Shown: positions 33,546-42,866 of the stretch, piece by piece
How the letters are laid out: the number at the start of each line of letters is the position of its first letter
Numbering within the stretch: the stretch's first letter is position 1
Source: Candidatus Pelagibacter communis
GTDB lineage: Bacteria > Pseudomonadota > Alphaproteobacteria > Pelagibacterales > Pelagibacteraceae
NCBI RefSeq assembly: GCF_012932795.1
Contig: NZ_LANA01000001.1
Coordinates: forward strand, 323,649-387,648
Length of the DNA stretch: 64,000 bases
Reading direction: 5' to 3'
Made by a program: the position numbers and the translations under genes
The notes under the pieces: generated by a model
Database searches by the model: none
What the model was told of the DNA's origin: nothing
The model's input: only the letters and a program-made list of their open reading frames with translations

Positions 33546-34877
33546 TTATAGCCTATAACTTTTTGCCATTAATTCGATAGGATGAAGTGCCTCATCATTT
33601 GCAATATTTGTGTCTGTTTCTAGTTGCTTTAAATGTTTGCCCGCCAAAGGACAATCTGAAGCCATATATTTATTATTTTTATTTTTAATTTGTCTTGCTG
33701 TTGGAGTTCCAACTTTTACAGCTAAATCGTGAGTTTCCTTCATCACACCAAAAGTTCCCCCATGACCAGCACATCTTTCAACAACATCCATTTTTATATT
33801 AGGAATAAATTTCAACATATCTCTAGATTTAATACCCATGTTTTGTGCTCTTGCATGACATGCGTTGTGAACAGTAACTCCACCATCAATTTCTTGTAAA
33901 CCTTCTGCTAGTCCCTCTTTTTGAGCTATATCAACGATATATTCGTCTATATCACTAACACTTTTTGAAAGTCTTTTAATGTTTTCGTCATTTGGCAATA
34001 GTAAAGGCCATTCAAATTTTAGCATTAGGCCACAGCTAGCTGTTAAAGTAATAATTTGATAACCCTTGTCTACCCATTCCATCAAATCTTTGGAAACTTT
34101 TTTGGCTTGCTCTACAACTTTTGGTAAATCTGCCTGTTCAAGATAAGGCATTCCACAACAACCTGGATAAGCTTCTTGAACTTCTACTCCATTTTTTTTT
34201 AAAACTTTTAATGCAGCTACGCCTGTATCTTTTTTATTAAAATTAACAAAGCATGTTGAATAAATTACAACTTTTCTGTCTTTAGACGGGGCTTCACTAT
34301 TTGTTGGAATATTATTTTTTTTAAAATAATTTGTAAATGTTTCTGAATTATAGGTGGGAAGCTTAACTCTCACATCAATTCCAGCAACTAACTCTAATAT
34401 TTTTCTAAAGAATTTATTTTTAATATTTGACGCCCAATTTATTAGTGATGATAGCATTACACCAACTTTTCCATTTCTATCAATTTGGGCTAATTGTGCT
34501 GGCACTGCAGGTAATTTATTTAATTTTTTCTGAGCTGTTCTATATCTCAACATTAAATGAGGAAAGTCTAAATCAAAATCATGGGGCGGAACATAAGGAC
34601 ACTTAGTCATAAAGCACATGTCACATAAAGTACAAGCGTCTACTACAGGTTCAAATTGTTCACTCTTTAAACTTTCTACATCTTCATTTTCAGACTCATC
34701 TATCATGTCAAATAATTTTGGAAACGAGTCGCATAAATTAAAACACCTTCTGCATCCATGACAGATATCAAATGCTCTTCTCATTTCGTCATCTAATTTT
34801 TTAGGGTCTAAAAAATCAGGATGCTCAAAATTTATTGGATGTCTAATGGGTGCATCTATGCTGCCTTCTTTACTCAT
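33546..34877 (-). CDS. Fe-S oxidoreductase, GlpC/heterodisulfide-reductase-like
   Basis: I start at MSKEGSIDAPIRHP (34877), 443 aa; a start 14 codons upstream would run into an intercistronic hairpin. Two [4Fe-4S] ferredoxin clusters are visible near the N-terminus (CHGCRRCFNLC and CTLCDMCFMTKCPY), then two CCG-type domains (PGCCGMPY near 250 and CAGHGGTFG near 390). The protein probably passes electrons from an unknown donor to the rubrerythrin or another partner. It lies between rubrerythrin and DUF3501. Confidence 0.9.
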   Translation of the reverse strand: MSKEGSIDAPIRHPINFEHPDFLDPKKLDDEMRRAFDICHGCRRCFNLCDSFPKLFDMIDESENEDVESLKSEQFEPVVDACTLCDMCFMTKCPYVPPHDFDLDFPHLMLRYRTAQKKLNKLPAVPAQLAQIDRNGKVGVMLSSLINWASNIKNKFFRKILELVAGIDVRVKLPTYNSETFTNYFKKNNIPTNSEAPSKDRKVVIYSTCFVNFNKKDTGVAALKVLKKNGVEVQEAYPGCCGMPYLEQADLPKVVEQAKKVSKDLMEWVDKGYQIITLTASCGLMLKFEWPLLLPNDENIKRLSKSVSDIDEYIVDIAQKEGLAEGLQEIDGGVTVHNACHARAQNMGIKSRDMLKFIPNIKMDVVERCAGHGGTFGVMKETHDLAVKVGTPTARQIKNKNNKYMASDCPLAGKHLKQLETDTNIANDEALHPIELMAKSYRL

Positions 34878-34896
34878 ATTTAAAATTTTAGGATTA

Positions 34897-34919
34897 ATGG
34901 TGGGGAAGACCCCCACCAT
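34897..34919 (-). promoter_or_regulatory. Intercistronic hairpin between rubrerythrin and the Fe-S gene
   Basis: ATGGTGGGG and CCCCACCAT form a 9-bp GC-rich stem with a 5-nt loop, unusually strong for this AT-rich genome. No T-run follows on the minus strand, so it is more likely an mRNA-stability or partial-termination element. It would allow more rubrerythrin than downstream products. Confidence 0.6.
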
Positions 34920-34933
34920 AAATTAAATCTTAT

Positions 34934-35350
34934 TTACGCAATAGATTCTAATGTTTTTTGGAATTTACCTGCGTGTGATTTTTCAGCTTTTGCTAAAGTT
35001 TCAAACCAATCAGCAATTTCTGGAAAGCCTTCTTCTCTAGCTGTTTTTGCCATACCTGGGTACATGTCTGTATACTCATGTGTTTCACCTTGTACTGCTG
35101 AAGCTAAATTTGCTTTAGTCTCACCAATTGGTAGTCCCGTTGCTGGGTCTCCAACTTCTTCAAGATACTCAAGGTGTCCATGTGCATGACCTGTTTCACC
35201 TTCAGCTGTAGATCTAAATACAGATGCTACATCGTTATACCCTTCAATATCTGCTTTTTGAGCAAAATATAGATAACGTCTGTTTGCCTGACTTTCGCCT
35301 GCAAATGCGTCTTTTAAGTTTTCTTCTGTTTTACTACCTTTTAATGACAT
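34934..35350 (-). CDS. rbr: Rubrerythrin (ferritin-like domain only)
   Basis: This 138-aa protein is the four-helix ferritin-like part of rubrerythrin, without the C-terminal rubredoxin domain. Di-iron ligands are in [31 protein letters not shown] (ExxH), [12 protein letters not shown] and [12 protein letters not shown]. The family reduces hydrogen peroxide; here electrons could come from the adjoining Fe-S oxidoreductase. It has a consensus-like promoter, an AAGGAG Shine-Dalgarno sequence, and an Irr-box-like site abutting the -35, suggesting iron or peroxide control. Confidence 0.93.
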   Translation of the reverse strand: MSLKGSKTEENLKDAFAGESQANRRYLYFAQKADIEGYNDVASVFRSTAEGETGHAHGHLEYLEEVGDPATGLPIGETKANLASAVQGETHEYTDMYPGMAKTAREEGFPEIADWFETLAKAEKSHAGKFQKTLESIA

Positions 35351-35376
35351 ATTTTTCTCCTTAATGATTATGATAG

Positions 35377-35405
35377 ATATATAATCATTCGAGGGTGAAT
35401 GTCAA
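35377..35405 (-). promoter_or_regulatory. rbr: Rubrerythrin promoter
   Basis: A perfect -35 TTGACA (35405-35400) is followed after 17-18 bp by ATATAT/TATATC (35382-35376). Transcription would begin near 35370, giving a short leader with AAGGAG before the ATG. The Irr-like half-palindrome lies just upstream of the -35. Confidence 0.6.
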
Positions 35406-35408
35406 CAG

Positions 35409-35425
35409 TTTAGAATTGTTTTAAT
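35409..35425. promoter_or_regulatory. Partial Irr-box-like site at the rubrerythrin promoter
   Basis: TTTAGAAT-T-GTTTTAAT has one perfect half (TTTAGAAT) of the inverted repeat found at irr and a weaker second half (5 of 8 positions). It abuts the -35 of the rubrerythrin promoter. The TTTAGAA half is also the core of the published Irr/ICE motif as I remember it. Confidence 0.4.
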
Positions 35426-35454
35426 GTGAACGTTAAGTTATTGAAAATATTAAA

Positions 35455-35883
35455 TTAATTTTGATTTTGATTATCACTCGCAACTTTAATCAATACTTCC
35501 ACTGATTTTATTTTTTTTCCAGTGATATTTTTTTTTATATTTACAGAATCAATTTCTTCATTACTACAATCAATTAACTCATTAGTGTCTTCGTCAAAAA
35601 AATGATGGTGCTCGGTTACGTTAGTGTCAAAATAACTTTTATCTGAGTTGATAGAAATTTCTTTTAAATATCCTTTTTTTTTAAATGCATGAATTGTATT
35701 GTAAACTGTTGCTAGAGAAATTTTTTCACTCAACTTATTCTCAATAATTTTAGTCAAATCATTTATTGTAAAGTGAAAGGTTTTTTCAGGTGTGAACAAT
35801 ACTTCACAAATTTTTAGTCTCTGTCTTGTTGGTCTTAAGCCAGATTCTCTTAATTTTTCCTTGTATATACTTATATTGCTCAT
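35455..35883 (-). CDS. irr: Iron response regulator Irr (Fur superfamily)
   Basis: Irr is the haem-responsive iron regulator of alphaproteobacteria. The 142-aa protein has the winged-helix segment [15 protein letters not shown], the recognition region [18 protein letters not shown], and NVTEHHHFF with the HHH haem/metal motif that marks Irr. The C-terminal CxxC pair of Fur is absent. It diverges from fabA, and a 17-bp near-perfect palindrome sits 6 bp before its ATG, so it likely represses itself. The irr-fabA-fabB-fabI arrangement is also known in Rhizobiales. Confidence 0.92.
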   Translation of the reverse strand: MSNISIYKEKLRESGLRPTRQRLKICEVLFTPEKTFHFTINDLTKIIENKLSEKISLATVYNTIHAFKKKGYLKEISINSDKSYFDTNVTEHHHFFDEDTNELIDCSNEEIDSVNIKKNITGKKIKSVEVLIKVASDNQNQN

Positions 35884-35888
35884 TACTG

Positions 35889-35905
35889 TTTATAATAATT
35901 CTAAA
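35889..35905. promoter_or_regulatory. irr: Irr-box-like palindrome between irr and fabA
   Basis: TTTATAAT-A-ATTCTAAA has 8-bp arms with one mismatch. It overlaps a TATAAT (35891-35896) usable as a fabA -10 on the plus strand, and lies downstream of another TATAAT (35921-35916) usable as the irr -10 on the minus strand. A protein bound here would block both genes. Confidence 0.55.
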
Positions 35906-35956
35906 CTATTTCTATATTATATTGATGATAAATCAAGTATTAAGAAACTGAAATTT

Positions 35957-36457
35957 ATGAAAAAAAACTCATTCACATACAATGAGCTAATAAGTTGCGG
36001 TAATGGCGAACTTTTTGGCCCAGGCAATGCAAAATTACCTCTTCCACCAATGTTAATGTTTGATAGGATAACAGAAATCAATGATGCTGGTGGGGCTTTT
36101 AACAAGGGCATTATAAAGGCTGAACTAGATATTAAGGATGACCTTTGGTTCTTTGATTGCCACTTTAAAGGAGATCCAGTTATGCCAGGTTGTCTTGGCT
36201 TAGATGCTATGTGGCAACTAGTTGGGTTTTATCTTGGATGGCTTGGTAATCCTGGAAAAGGAAGAGCTTTAGGAGTGAGTACAGTAAAATTCACTGGTGA
36301 AGTTTTAAAAAGTGTTAAAAAAGCAACCTATATAATTGATATGAAAAAAATTATGTCACCTGGAGGAACATCAGTTGGTCTTGCAAATGGTTTATTGTTT
36401 GCAGGTGATAAAAAAATATATTCAGCAGAAAATTTAAAGGTGGGGTTATTTAAATAA
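35957..36457 (+). CDS. fabA: 3-hydroxydecanoyl-ACP dehydratase/isomerase
   Basis: FabA introduces the cis double bond at C10 for anaerobic unsaturated fatty-acid synthesis. I start at [15 protein letters not shown] (35957), 166 aa, close to the usual 170; the open frame continues upstream into irr, where a start is not credible. Active-site residues are visible in [20 protein letters not shown] (His and Asp). It is coupled with fabB through TAATG. Confidence 0.96.
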   Translation: MKKNSFTYNELISCGNGELFGPGNAKLPLPPMLMFDRITEINDAGGAFNKGIIKAELDIKDDLWFFDCHFKGDPVMPGCLGLDAMWQLVGFYLGWLGNPGKGRALGVSTVKFTGEVLKSVKKATYIIDMKKIMSPGGTSVGLANGLLFAGDKKIYSAENLKVGLFK

Positions 36458-37668
36458 TGAGAAGAGTAGTAGTTACAGGTTTAGGAATTGTATCTTGTTT
36501 GGGGAATAATCAAGAGGAAGTTTATCAGTCTCTTTTAAATTCAAAATCTGGAATATCTTTTTGTGAAGAATACAAAGAACATAATTTAAGAAGTCATATT
36601 CATGGAAAACCAAATATCAAACTTGAAGATCATGTTGATAGAAAAACTATCAGATTTATGGGCTCTGGGTCTGCATATAATTATATTGCGATGAAAGAGG
36701 CTATTAAGGATTCAGGTTTAGAGGATAAAGATGTAAGTAATTTTAGAACTGGAATAGTTATGGGTTCTGGTGGTCCTTCAATAGAAAATGTTGTTTTATC
36801 AGTTGATAAGACTAGAGCTAAAACACCAAAATTAATGGGACCATTTATTGTTCCAAGAACTATGGCTAGTACATCTTCAGCAACTCTTGCTGTGCCTTTT
36901 AAAATTAAAGGAGTTAATTATACGATGAGTTCTGCTTGCGCAACTAGTGGACACTGTATTGGTCATGCAAGTGAACTCATTCAAATGGGCAAACAAGATG
37001 TTGTTTTTGCAGGTGGAAGTGAAGAATTACACTGGGCTATGACTGCAATGTTTGATGCTATGACAGCATTGTCTTCTAAATACAATGATGCACCTGAAGC
37101 TGCTTCAAGAGCTTATGATAAGACTAGAGATGGCTTTGTAATAGCGGGTGGTGGTGGAGTTTTAGTGCTTGAAGAGTATGAACATGCAAAAGCAAGAGGT
37201 GCAAACATATATGCTGAATTAACAGGGTATGGTGCGACTTCTGACGGGTATGATATGGTGGCCCCATCAGGTGAAGGTGCTGTTAGATGCATGAAGATGG
37301 CTTTAGCAACTGCTAAAAGTAAAATGGATTACCTAAACACACACGGAACTTCAACTCCAGTAGGAGATATTACAGAGTTAAGAGGTGTAGGAGAAGCGTT
37401 TGGTGCTGAGGTGCCAAAAATTAGTTCTACTAAATCACTTTCAGGTCACCCATTAGGTGCTGCTTCAGTTCATGAGGCAATTTATAGTTTAATCATGATG
37501 AAAAATGGCTTCATCACAGCTTCTGTTAACATCACTGACATGGATGATGAGGCTAAAAAATTTCCGATCGTTACTAAAACTGAAACAGATGTTAAATTAA
37601 ACTCTGTTATGTCAAACAGTTTTGGTTTTGGTGGAACAAATGCAACTTTAATTTTTGAAAAGGTCTAG
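36457..37668 (+). CDS. fabB: 3-oxoacyl-ACP synthase I
   Basis: FabB elongates the unsaturated intermediate made by FabA. At 403 aa it has the catalytic Cys in [11 protein letters not shown], the two histidines in [11 protein letters not shown] and [14 protein letters not shown], and the C-terminal [10 protein letters not shown]. It sits between fabA and fabI with overlap or no spacing. Confidence 0.96.
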   Translation: MRRVVVTGLGIVSCLGNNQEEVYQSLLNSKSGISFCEEYKEHNLRSHIHGKPNIKLEDHVDRKTIRFMGSGSAYNYIAMKEAIKDSGLEDKDVSNFRTGIVMGSGGPSIENVVLSVDKTRAKTPKLMGPFIVPRTMASTSSATLAVPFKIKGVNYTMSSACATSGHCIGHASELIQMGKQDVVFAGGSEELHWAMTAMFDAMTALSSKYNDAPEAASRAYDKTRDGFVIAGGGGVLVLEEYEHAKARGANIYAELTGYGATSDGYDMVAPSGEGAVRCMKMALATAKSKMDYLNTHGTSTPVGDITELRGVGEAFGAEVPKISSTKSLSGHPLGAASVHEAIYSLIMMKNGFITASVNITDMDDEAKKFPIVTKTETDVKLNSVMSNSFGFGGTNATLIFEKV

Positions 37669-38454
37669 ATGAGTTTAATGAAGGGAAAAAAAGGATTAAT
37701 CATGGGTGTTGCAAATGAAAGATCTATTGCTTGGGGAATTTCACAAAAACTTGCAGAAGCAGGTGCTGAACTTGCATTCACTTACTTAGGTGATGCTTTA
37801 AAAAAAAGAGTTATTCCTTTAGCTGAAAAATTAAATTCAAAAGCAACATTTAGTTGTGATGTTGAAAACAAAGAAGAAGTAATAAAACTTTTTGAAGATA
37901 TTAAATCTCAGTGGGAACAAATTGATTTTGTAGTTCACGCTGTTGCTTTTTCAGATAAATCAGAATTATCAGGTGAGTATTTAAACACAACTAGAGAAAA
38001 TTTTTTAAGAAGTATGTTAATTTCATGTTTTTCATTTACAGAAGTTGCAAAAGAAGCTTCTAAGATAATGAAAGAGGGTGGCAGTATGTTAACTTTAACT
38101 TACGAATCTACTAAAGCTATTCCAAATTATAATGTAATGGGTGTTTGTAAGTCTGCTCTTGAGGCAAGTGTTAAGTATCTTGCAAGAGACTTGGGTGCTA
38201 AAGGCATGAGAGTAAACGCAATAAGCGCTGGACCTATTAAAACGTTAGCAGCTTCTGCTATTGGGGATGCAAAATTCTTATATAAATGGAATGAAGACCA
38301 TTCTTTCCTTAAAAGAAACGTAGATATTCATGATGTTGGAAATTCAGCATTATATCTACTAAGCGACCTTGCAAACGGTGTTACTGGTGAAATTCACTAC
38401 GTTGATGCTGGATATAATAAGGTTGGGATGCCAGATCCTAAAAATATTACCTGA
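37669..38454 (+). CDS. fabI: Enoyl-ACP reductase (NADH)
   Basis: FabI catalyses the last step of each fatty-acid elongation cycle. The 261-aa short-chain dehydrogenase shows GVANERSIAWGI near the N-terminus, the active-site pair Tyr-x6-Lys in NYNVMGVCKSALE, and the ISAGPIKTLAA segment. The start directly follows the fabB stop. FabI is the type sensitive to triclosan-like inhibitors. Confidence 0.96.
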   Translation: MSLMKGKKGLIMGVANERSIAWGISQKLAEAGAELAFTYLGDALKKRVIPLAEKLNSKATFSCDVENKEEVIKLFEDIKSQWEQIDFVVHAVAFSDKSELSGEYLNTTRENFLRSMLISCFSFTEVAKEASKIMKEGGSMLTLTYESTKAIPNYNVMGVCKSALEASVKYLARDLGAKGMRVNAISAGPIKTLAASAIGDAKFLYKWNEDHSFLKRNVDIHDVGNSALYLLSDLANGVTGEIHYVDAGYNKVGMPDPKNIT

Positions 38455-38466
38455 AAATTTAATATT

Positions 38467-40089
38467 TTGAAAAAAACAAGACATGCTGATGCACTCCTAG
38501 CTTTTGTAAAATCTATTAGAGTAACTACTCAAAATTATATACCAAAAGAGAAGGCTTCTTTTTCTTTATTTCGTATTGAAATTTTATCAGGATTGACTGT
38601 TGCTTTAGCTTTGGTTCCAGAAGCTATTGCATTTGCATTTGTTGCTGGAGTTGCACCCTTGTCAGGTCTTTATGCAGCTTTTATCGTTGGTTTAATTACA
38701 GCTTTGCTTGGAGGACGACCTGGAATGATATCTGGAGCTACCGGGGCTTTAGCGGTAGTTATGGTCGCTCTTGTTATGGATCACGGAACCCAATATTTAT
38801 TTGCTACTGTAGTTTTAATGGGAATATTACAACTAATTGCTGGTGTATTTAAGCTTGGTAAATTTATTAGAATGGTTCCTGAACCTGTAATGCTTGGTTT
38901 TGTTAATGGATTAGCAATAGTAATTGCTATTTCTCAACTTGGTCAATTTAAAACAATCAATACATTTGGACAATCAGTTTGGATTACGGGCGATACATTA
39001 CTTTATTCAATTATATTTGTTGCATTTACGATGTTTATTATTTGGTTTTTACCTAAAATAACAAAGGCATTACCATCTACGCTAGTAGCTATTTTATTTA
39101 CAACTATTTTAGTTTTAATTTTAAAAATCGATATACCTAATGTTGGTGATCTTGCCAGTGTTAAAGGAGGCCTTCCAAACTTTTCTATTCCAAGTGTTTC
39201 TCTTAACATTGAAACATTAAAGATTATTTTCCCCTATGCTTTTATTTTAGCTTCAATTGGATTGATAGAAAGTTTACTAACTTTGAATTTAGTAGGAGAG
39301 ATAACAAATAAAAGAGGGGGTGCTAGCCAAGAATGTTTAGCACAAGGATTAGCCAACACTGTCACTGGTTTTTTTGGGGGAATGGGTGGTTGTGCTATGA
39401 TAGGACAATCAATGATTAACGTAAGATCTGGTGGAAGGACACGTATTGCTGGAATAGCAGCTGCCGTATTTTTATTAATTTTTATTTTGTACACTTCTAC
39501 TTTTATTGAGATGATTCCTATTGCTGCTTTAGTTGGTGTTATGTTCATGGTTGTAATAGGAACATTTGCCTGGAATTCTTTAAAGATTTTATTTTTTGTT
39601 CCAAGGAGCGATGCACTAGTTACAGTGCTTGTAACAGTAGTAACTGTTTTAGAAGACCTAGCAGTTGCAGTAGTAGTAGGAGTGATTGTTTCTGCATTAG
39701 TTTTTGCATGGAAATCTGCATCAAAAATTAGAGCAACTGAAAGACCCTCTAAAACAGAAAAAGGTGCAAAAGTTTATGAGATAGAAGGACCTCTTTTTTT
39801 TAGTTCAACTAATAGTTTTTTAGAACTTTTTAACCCATCTGAAGATCCAGATATCATTATTATTGATTTTGTAAGATCTAAAGTAATTGATCAATCAGCT
39901 TTAAAAGCAATTGAAGATATTGCTGATAAATATAATAGCTTTGGAAAAAAAGTTAAACTCAGGCATTTAACTAAAGACTGTCATAAATTGTTAAGCAGGT
40001 CTGGTCAACTTGTTGTTGATAGCGATGATGATCCTGATTACGGTGTTGCAGTTGATTATGGAGTAAAATTAGGAATATTTGGTAAATAA
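38467..40089 (+). CDS. SulP-family anion transporter with STAS domain
   Basis: This 540-aa inner-membrane carrier starts at a TTG (38467), 12 bp after fabI. It has about 11-12 membrane helices with the SulP signature (LTVALALVPEAIAFAFVAGVAPLSGLYAAF, shown here only as a pattern near residue 40) and a C-terminal STAS domain (about 440-540, VIDQSALKAIEDI). Relatives carry sulfate, bicarbonate or dicarboxylates; which one is not visible. The position after fabABI and the bicarbonate need of fatty-acid synthesis make bicarbonate worth considering, but that is a guess. Confidence 0.9.
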   Translation: MKKTRHADALLAFVKSIRVTTQNYIPKEKASFSLFRIEILSGLTVALALVPEAIAFAFVAGVAPLSGLYAAFIVGLITALLGGRPGMISGATGALAVVMVALVMDHGTQYLFATVVLMGILQLIAGVFKLGKFIRMVPEPVMLGFVNGLAIVIAISQLGQFKTINTFGQSVWITGDTLLYSIIFVAFTMFIIWFLPKITKALPSTLVAILFTTILVLILKIDIPNVGDLASVKGGLPNFSIPSVSLNIETLKIIFPYAFILASIGLIESLLTLNLVGEITNKRGGASQECLAQGLANTVTGFFGGMGGCAMIGQSMINVRSGGRTRIAGIAAAVFLLIFILYTSTFIEMIPIAALVGVMFMVVIGTFAWNSLKILFFVPRSDALVTVLVTVVTVLEDLAVAVVVGVIVSALVFAWKSASKIRATERPSKTEKGAKVYEIEGPLFFSSTNSFLELFNPSEDPDIIIIDFVRSKVIDQSALKAIEDIADKYNSFGKKVKLRHLTKDCHKLLSRSGQLVVDSDDDPDYGVAVDYGVKLGIFGK

Positions 40090-40090
40090 A

Positions 40091-40120
40091 AAACCCCCAA
40101 AACTTTCACTCCAGGGGTTT
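40091..40120. terminator. Bidirectional terminator between sulP and pnp
   Basis: AAACCCC and GGGGTTT pair across a 16-nt loop; on the minus strand the stem is followed by TTTTTT, making it a good end for the nusA-infB-rbfA-rpsO-pnp transcript. On the plus strand only a short T-run follows. Confidence 0.7.
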
Positions 40121-40139
40121 AGAACTTTAATTCAAAGTA

Positions 40140-42212
40140 TTATTCAGCAGCTTGTTTCATAGAGAGTTTAACTTTTCCTCTATCAAAACCAATCACTTTA
40201 ACTTTTACTTCGTCACCTTCTTTAACAACGTCAGTAACTTTTTCTACTCTTTTAGGAGCAAGTTCTGAAATGTGAACAAGACCATCTTGTTTACCTAAGA
40301 AGTTAACAAATGCACCAAACTCCATAATCTTCATTACTTTACCTGAATAAATCTTATTTAGTTCAGCTTTTGCAGTGATGTCTTTAATCATTTGCATAGC
40401 GATGTTTCTAGACTCTTCATCTGGAGCAGCAACTGTTACAACTCCTTCATCATTAACATCTAGTTTAGCTCCTGATTTTTCAACAATCTCTCTAATCGTT
40501 GCACCACCTTTTCCAATTACAGCTGCGATATCTTTTTTATCAACAGTTATCTGTTCCATTTTTGGAGTATGTTGTCCAACATCAGCTCTCGATTCACTTA
40601 AAGCTTTATTCATTTCACCTAAGATATGAACTCTTCCTTCTTTAGCCTGCTTTAAAGCCTGCTCCATGATTTCAAATGTAATACCAGTAATTTTGATATC
40701 CATTTGAAGTGAAGTAATTCCATCTTTGGTACCAGCAACTTTAAAGTCCATATCTCCTAAGTGATCTTCATCACCTAAAATATCTGATAAAACACTAAAA
40801 TCATCGCCTTCTTTAATTAGTCCCATTGCAATACCTGCAACTGGCTCTTTAATTGGTACGCCTGCATCCATTAATGCAAGAGATGTTCCACAAACTGTAG
40901 CCATTGAAGAAGAACCATTTGATTCTGTAATCTCTGACACTACTCTAAAAGTGTAAGGAAATGATTCTTTTGGAGGAAGTGAAGAATTGATTGCTCTCCA
41001 TGCTAACTTTCCATGTCCAACTTCACGTCTTCCTGTTCCAATTCTTCCAGTTTCACCGACTGAAAAAGGAGGAAAGTTATAATGAAGCATAAACCTTTCT
41101 CTGGACTGACCATCTAGACTTTCTATTCTTTGTTCATCATCAGATGTCCCTAAGGTAGTAACAACAATTGCTTGTGTTTCTCCTCTAGTAAATAATGCTG
41201 AACCATGAGTTCTTGGTAAAACACCAACTTCACACTCAATAGCTCTTACATCTGCTAAACCTCTACCATCAATTCTTTTTTTGTTTTTAAGAATATCAGT
41301 TCTAACAATTTTCTTTTCAAGATTTTTTAATTCATCATTAATATTAAAATCAGAATAACTTTCATTGTCCGCAAAAAGCTGCTTGGCTTTTTCAGAAATT
41401 TCTGAAATTTGATTTGACCTATCTTGTTTATCTATTGTCCCAAAAGCTTTAGTTAAATCTTTAGTAAATTCACTCTCAAGTTTTTTCTTAACTTCAGATA
41501 AATCTTTCTTTTCAACAATCCATTCTGGCTTTCTACATTCTTTAGCTAACTCCTCAATCATCTTAATTACTGGAACAAAGCCCTCATGACCAAATTTAAC
41601 TGCAGCTAACATTATTTCTTCAGATAAACCTGATGTTTCTGACTCAACCATTAGCACAGCGTCTTTAGTTCCTGCTACTACTAAATCTAAAGTAGAGTTT
41701 TCTAATTCAGCTTTTGATGGGTTAAGAATATATTTACCATCAACATAACCAACTCTTGAAGCCCCTACAGGACCCATAAATGGCATTCCTGAAATAGCTA
41801 ATGCTGCTGATGAAGCAGTGATTGCTAAGATATCTGGTTGGTTTTCTTTATCATATGAGATTACTGTTGGTAACAACTGAACCTCATTTTTAAATTCACC
41901 AGGGAACAAGGGTCTGATAGGTCTATCAATTAATCTTGATATTAATTGTTCACTTTCAGTTGGTCTGGCTTCTCTCTTAAAAAATCCACCTGGTATTTTA
42001 CCACCTGCATAGTATTTTTCTTGGTAATTTACAGATAGTGGAAAATAATCCATATCTGGATTTACTTTTTTTGCTCCTACTACTGTTGCCAAAACAACTG
42101 TTTCACCACATGAAGCAACGATTGCTCCGTCTGCTTGTCTTGCTACTTTGCCTGTTTCTAAGCTTATTTTCTTTCCTGCTACTTCAATTTCCTTCTTATA
42201 TACTTTGAACAT
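40140..42212 (-). CDS. pnp: Polyribonucleotide nucleotidyltransferase (PNPase)
   Basis: PNPase degrades RNA phosphorolytically from the 3' end. At 690 aa it has two RNase PH domains (about 1-220 and 300-540), the helical domain between them, a KH domain ([15 protein letters not shown], about 560) and an S1 domain (about 620-690). Motifs include [12 protein letters not shown] and the [15 protein letters not shown] metal site. It is the last gene of the nusA operon, 21 bp after rpsO. Confidence 0.97.
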   Translation of the reverse strand: MFKVYKKEIEVAGKKISLETGKVARQADGAIVASCGETVVLATVVGAKKVNPDMDYFPLSVNYQEKYYAGGKIPGGFFKREARPTESEQLISRLIDRPIRPLFPGEFKNEVQLLPTVISYDKENQPDILAITASSAALAISGMPFMGPVGASRVGYVDGKYILNPSKAELENSTLDLVVAGTKDAVLMVESETSGLSEEIMLAAVKFGHEGFVPVIKMIEELAKECRKPEWIVEKKDLSEVKKKLESEFTKDLTKAFGTIDKQDRSNQISEISEKAKQLFADNESYSDFNINDELKNLEKKIVRTDILKNKKRIDGRGLADVRAIECEVGVLPRTHGSALFTRGETQAIVVTTLGTSDDEQRIESLDGQSRERFMLHYNFPPFSVGETGRIGTGRREVGHGKLAWRAINSSLPPKESFPYTFRVVSEITESNGSSSMATVCGTSLALMDAGVPIKEPVAGIAMGLIKEGDDFSVLSDILGDEDHLGDMDFKVAGTKDGITSLQMDIKITGITFEIMEQALKQAKEGRVHILGEMNKALSESRADVGQHTPKMEQITVDKKDIAAVIGKGGATIREIVEKSGAKLDVNDEGVVTVAAPDEESRNIAMQMIKDITAKAELNKIYSGKVMKIMEFGAFVNFLGKQDGLVHISELAPKRVEKVTDVVKEGDEVKVKVIGFDRGKVKLSMKQAAE

Positions 42213-42233
42213 CTAATTTCCGTTTCCTTCTAT

Positions 42234-42482
42234 CTATTTTCTTAAATTTAATTGTGTTAATACATTTTTGTAAGAATCGAATTTATTTTTCTTCAAATAT
42301 TCTAACAATTTTTTTCTTCTATTTACTGCTTTTAATAATCCAACTGAAGAATGTTTATCCTTTTTAAATTGTTTAATATGTGCTGAAAGAGTTTCAATTT
42401 TTCCTGTTAATAATGCAATTTGTACTTCTGAAGAACCAGTGTCCTTCTCATGCATTTTTAATTCTCCTGCTTTTTTCGTCAT
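42234..42482 (-). CDS. rpsO: 30S ribosomal protein S15
   Basis: S15 binds the central domain of 16S rRNA. At 82 aa it is a few residues shorter than the usual 88-89 because the N-terminus is trimmed. The signature HEKDTGSSEVQIALLTGKI and LLKAVNRRKKLLEYLKK are intact. It is between rbfA (13 bp) and pnp (21 bp); a truB gene normally found before rpsO is absent. Confidence 0.96.
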   Translation of the reverse strand: MTKKAGELKMHEKDTGSSEVQIALLTGKIETLSAHIKQFKKDKHSSVGLLKAVNRRKKLLEYLKKNKFDSYKNVLTQLNLRK

Positions 42483-42495
42483 ACTTTTTATTTTC

Positions 42496-42864
42496 CTATT
42501 TGTTTGTTTGTTTTATTAAGTTTTCTATTTTTTCTGCATATTCAAAAGAGTCATCTTTAGCAAAAAGTATTTTTGGCATATATTTCATAATTACTTTTTG
42601 AGACAATGCTTTTCTAATTAAAAAAGAATATTCTCTTAATTTTTTAATAACTTTTTCTGTATCTTTTCCTCCTAGAGGTAATACATAAGCTTTTGCAATT
42701 TTAAGGTCTTGGCTCATTTTTACTTCTGTGACTGTAACAGTATTAGTTTCTAAATCCGGAACCTTAGCCTCATTTCTTGCAAAAATCATACCTAAAGATT
42801 GCTTAATCATCTCACCGACACGTAATTGTCTTTGTGATACAGGTTTTCCTATTCTATCAGCCAT
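42496..42864 (-). CDS. rbfA: Ribosome-binding factor A
   Basis: RbfA helps 16S rRNA maturation in late 30S assembly. The 122-aa protein has the KH-like fold with SQRQLRVGEMIKQSLG at the N-terminus, VTEVKMSQDLKIAKAYVLPL, and the C-terminal MKYMPKILFAKDDSFEYAEKI. It lies 2 bp after infB. Confidence 0.95.
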   Translation of the reverse strand: MADRIGKPVSQRQLRVGEMIKQSLGMIFARNEAKVPDLETNTVTVTEVKMSQDLKIAKAYVLPLGGKDTEKVIKKLREYSFLIRKALSQKVIMKYMPKILFAKDDSFEYAEKIENLIKQTNK

Positions 42865-42866
42865 TA

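Noticed and set aside
34878..34919. Longer N-terminus of the Fe-S oxidoreductase
   Set aside because: The extra 14 codons coincide with the GC-rich intercistronic hairpin, and the family start matches the internal ATG.
35792..35956. Longer N-terminus for fabA reaching into irr
   Set aside because: The length and start of FabA proteins fit 35957; the upstream part is antisense to irr and crosses the regulatory palindrome.
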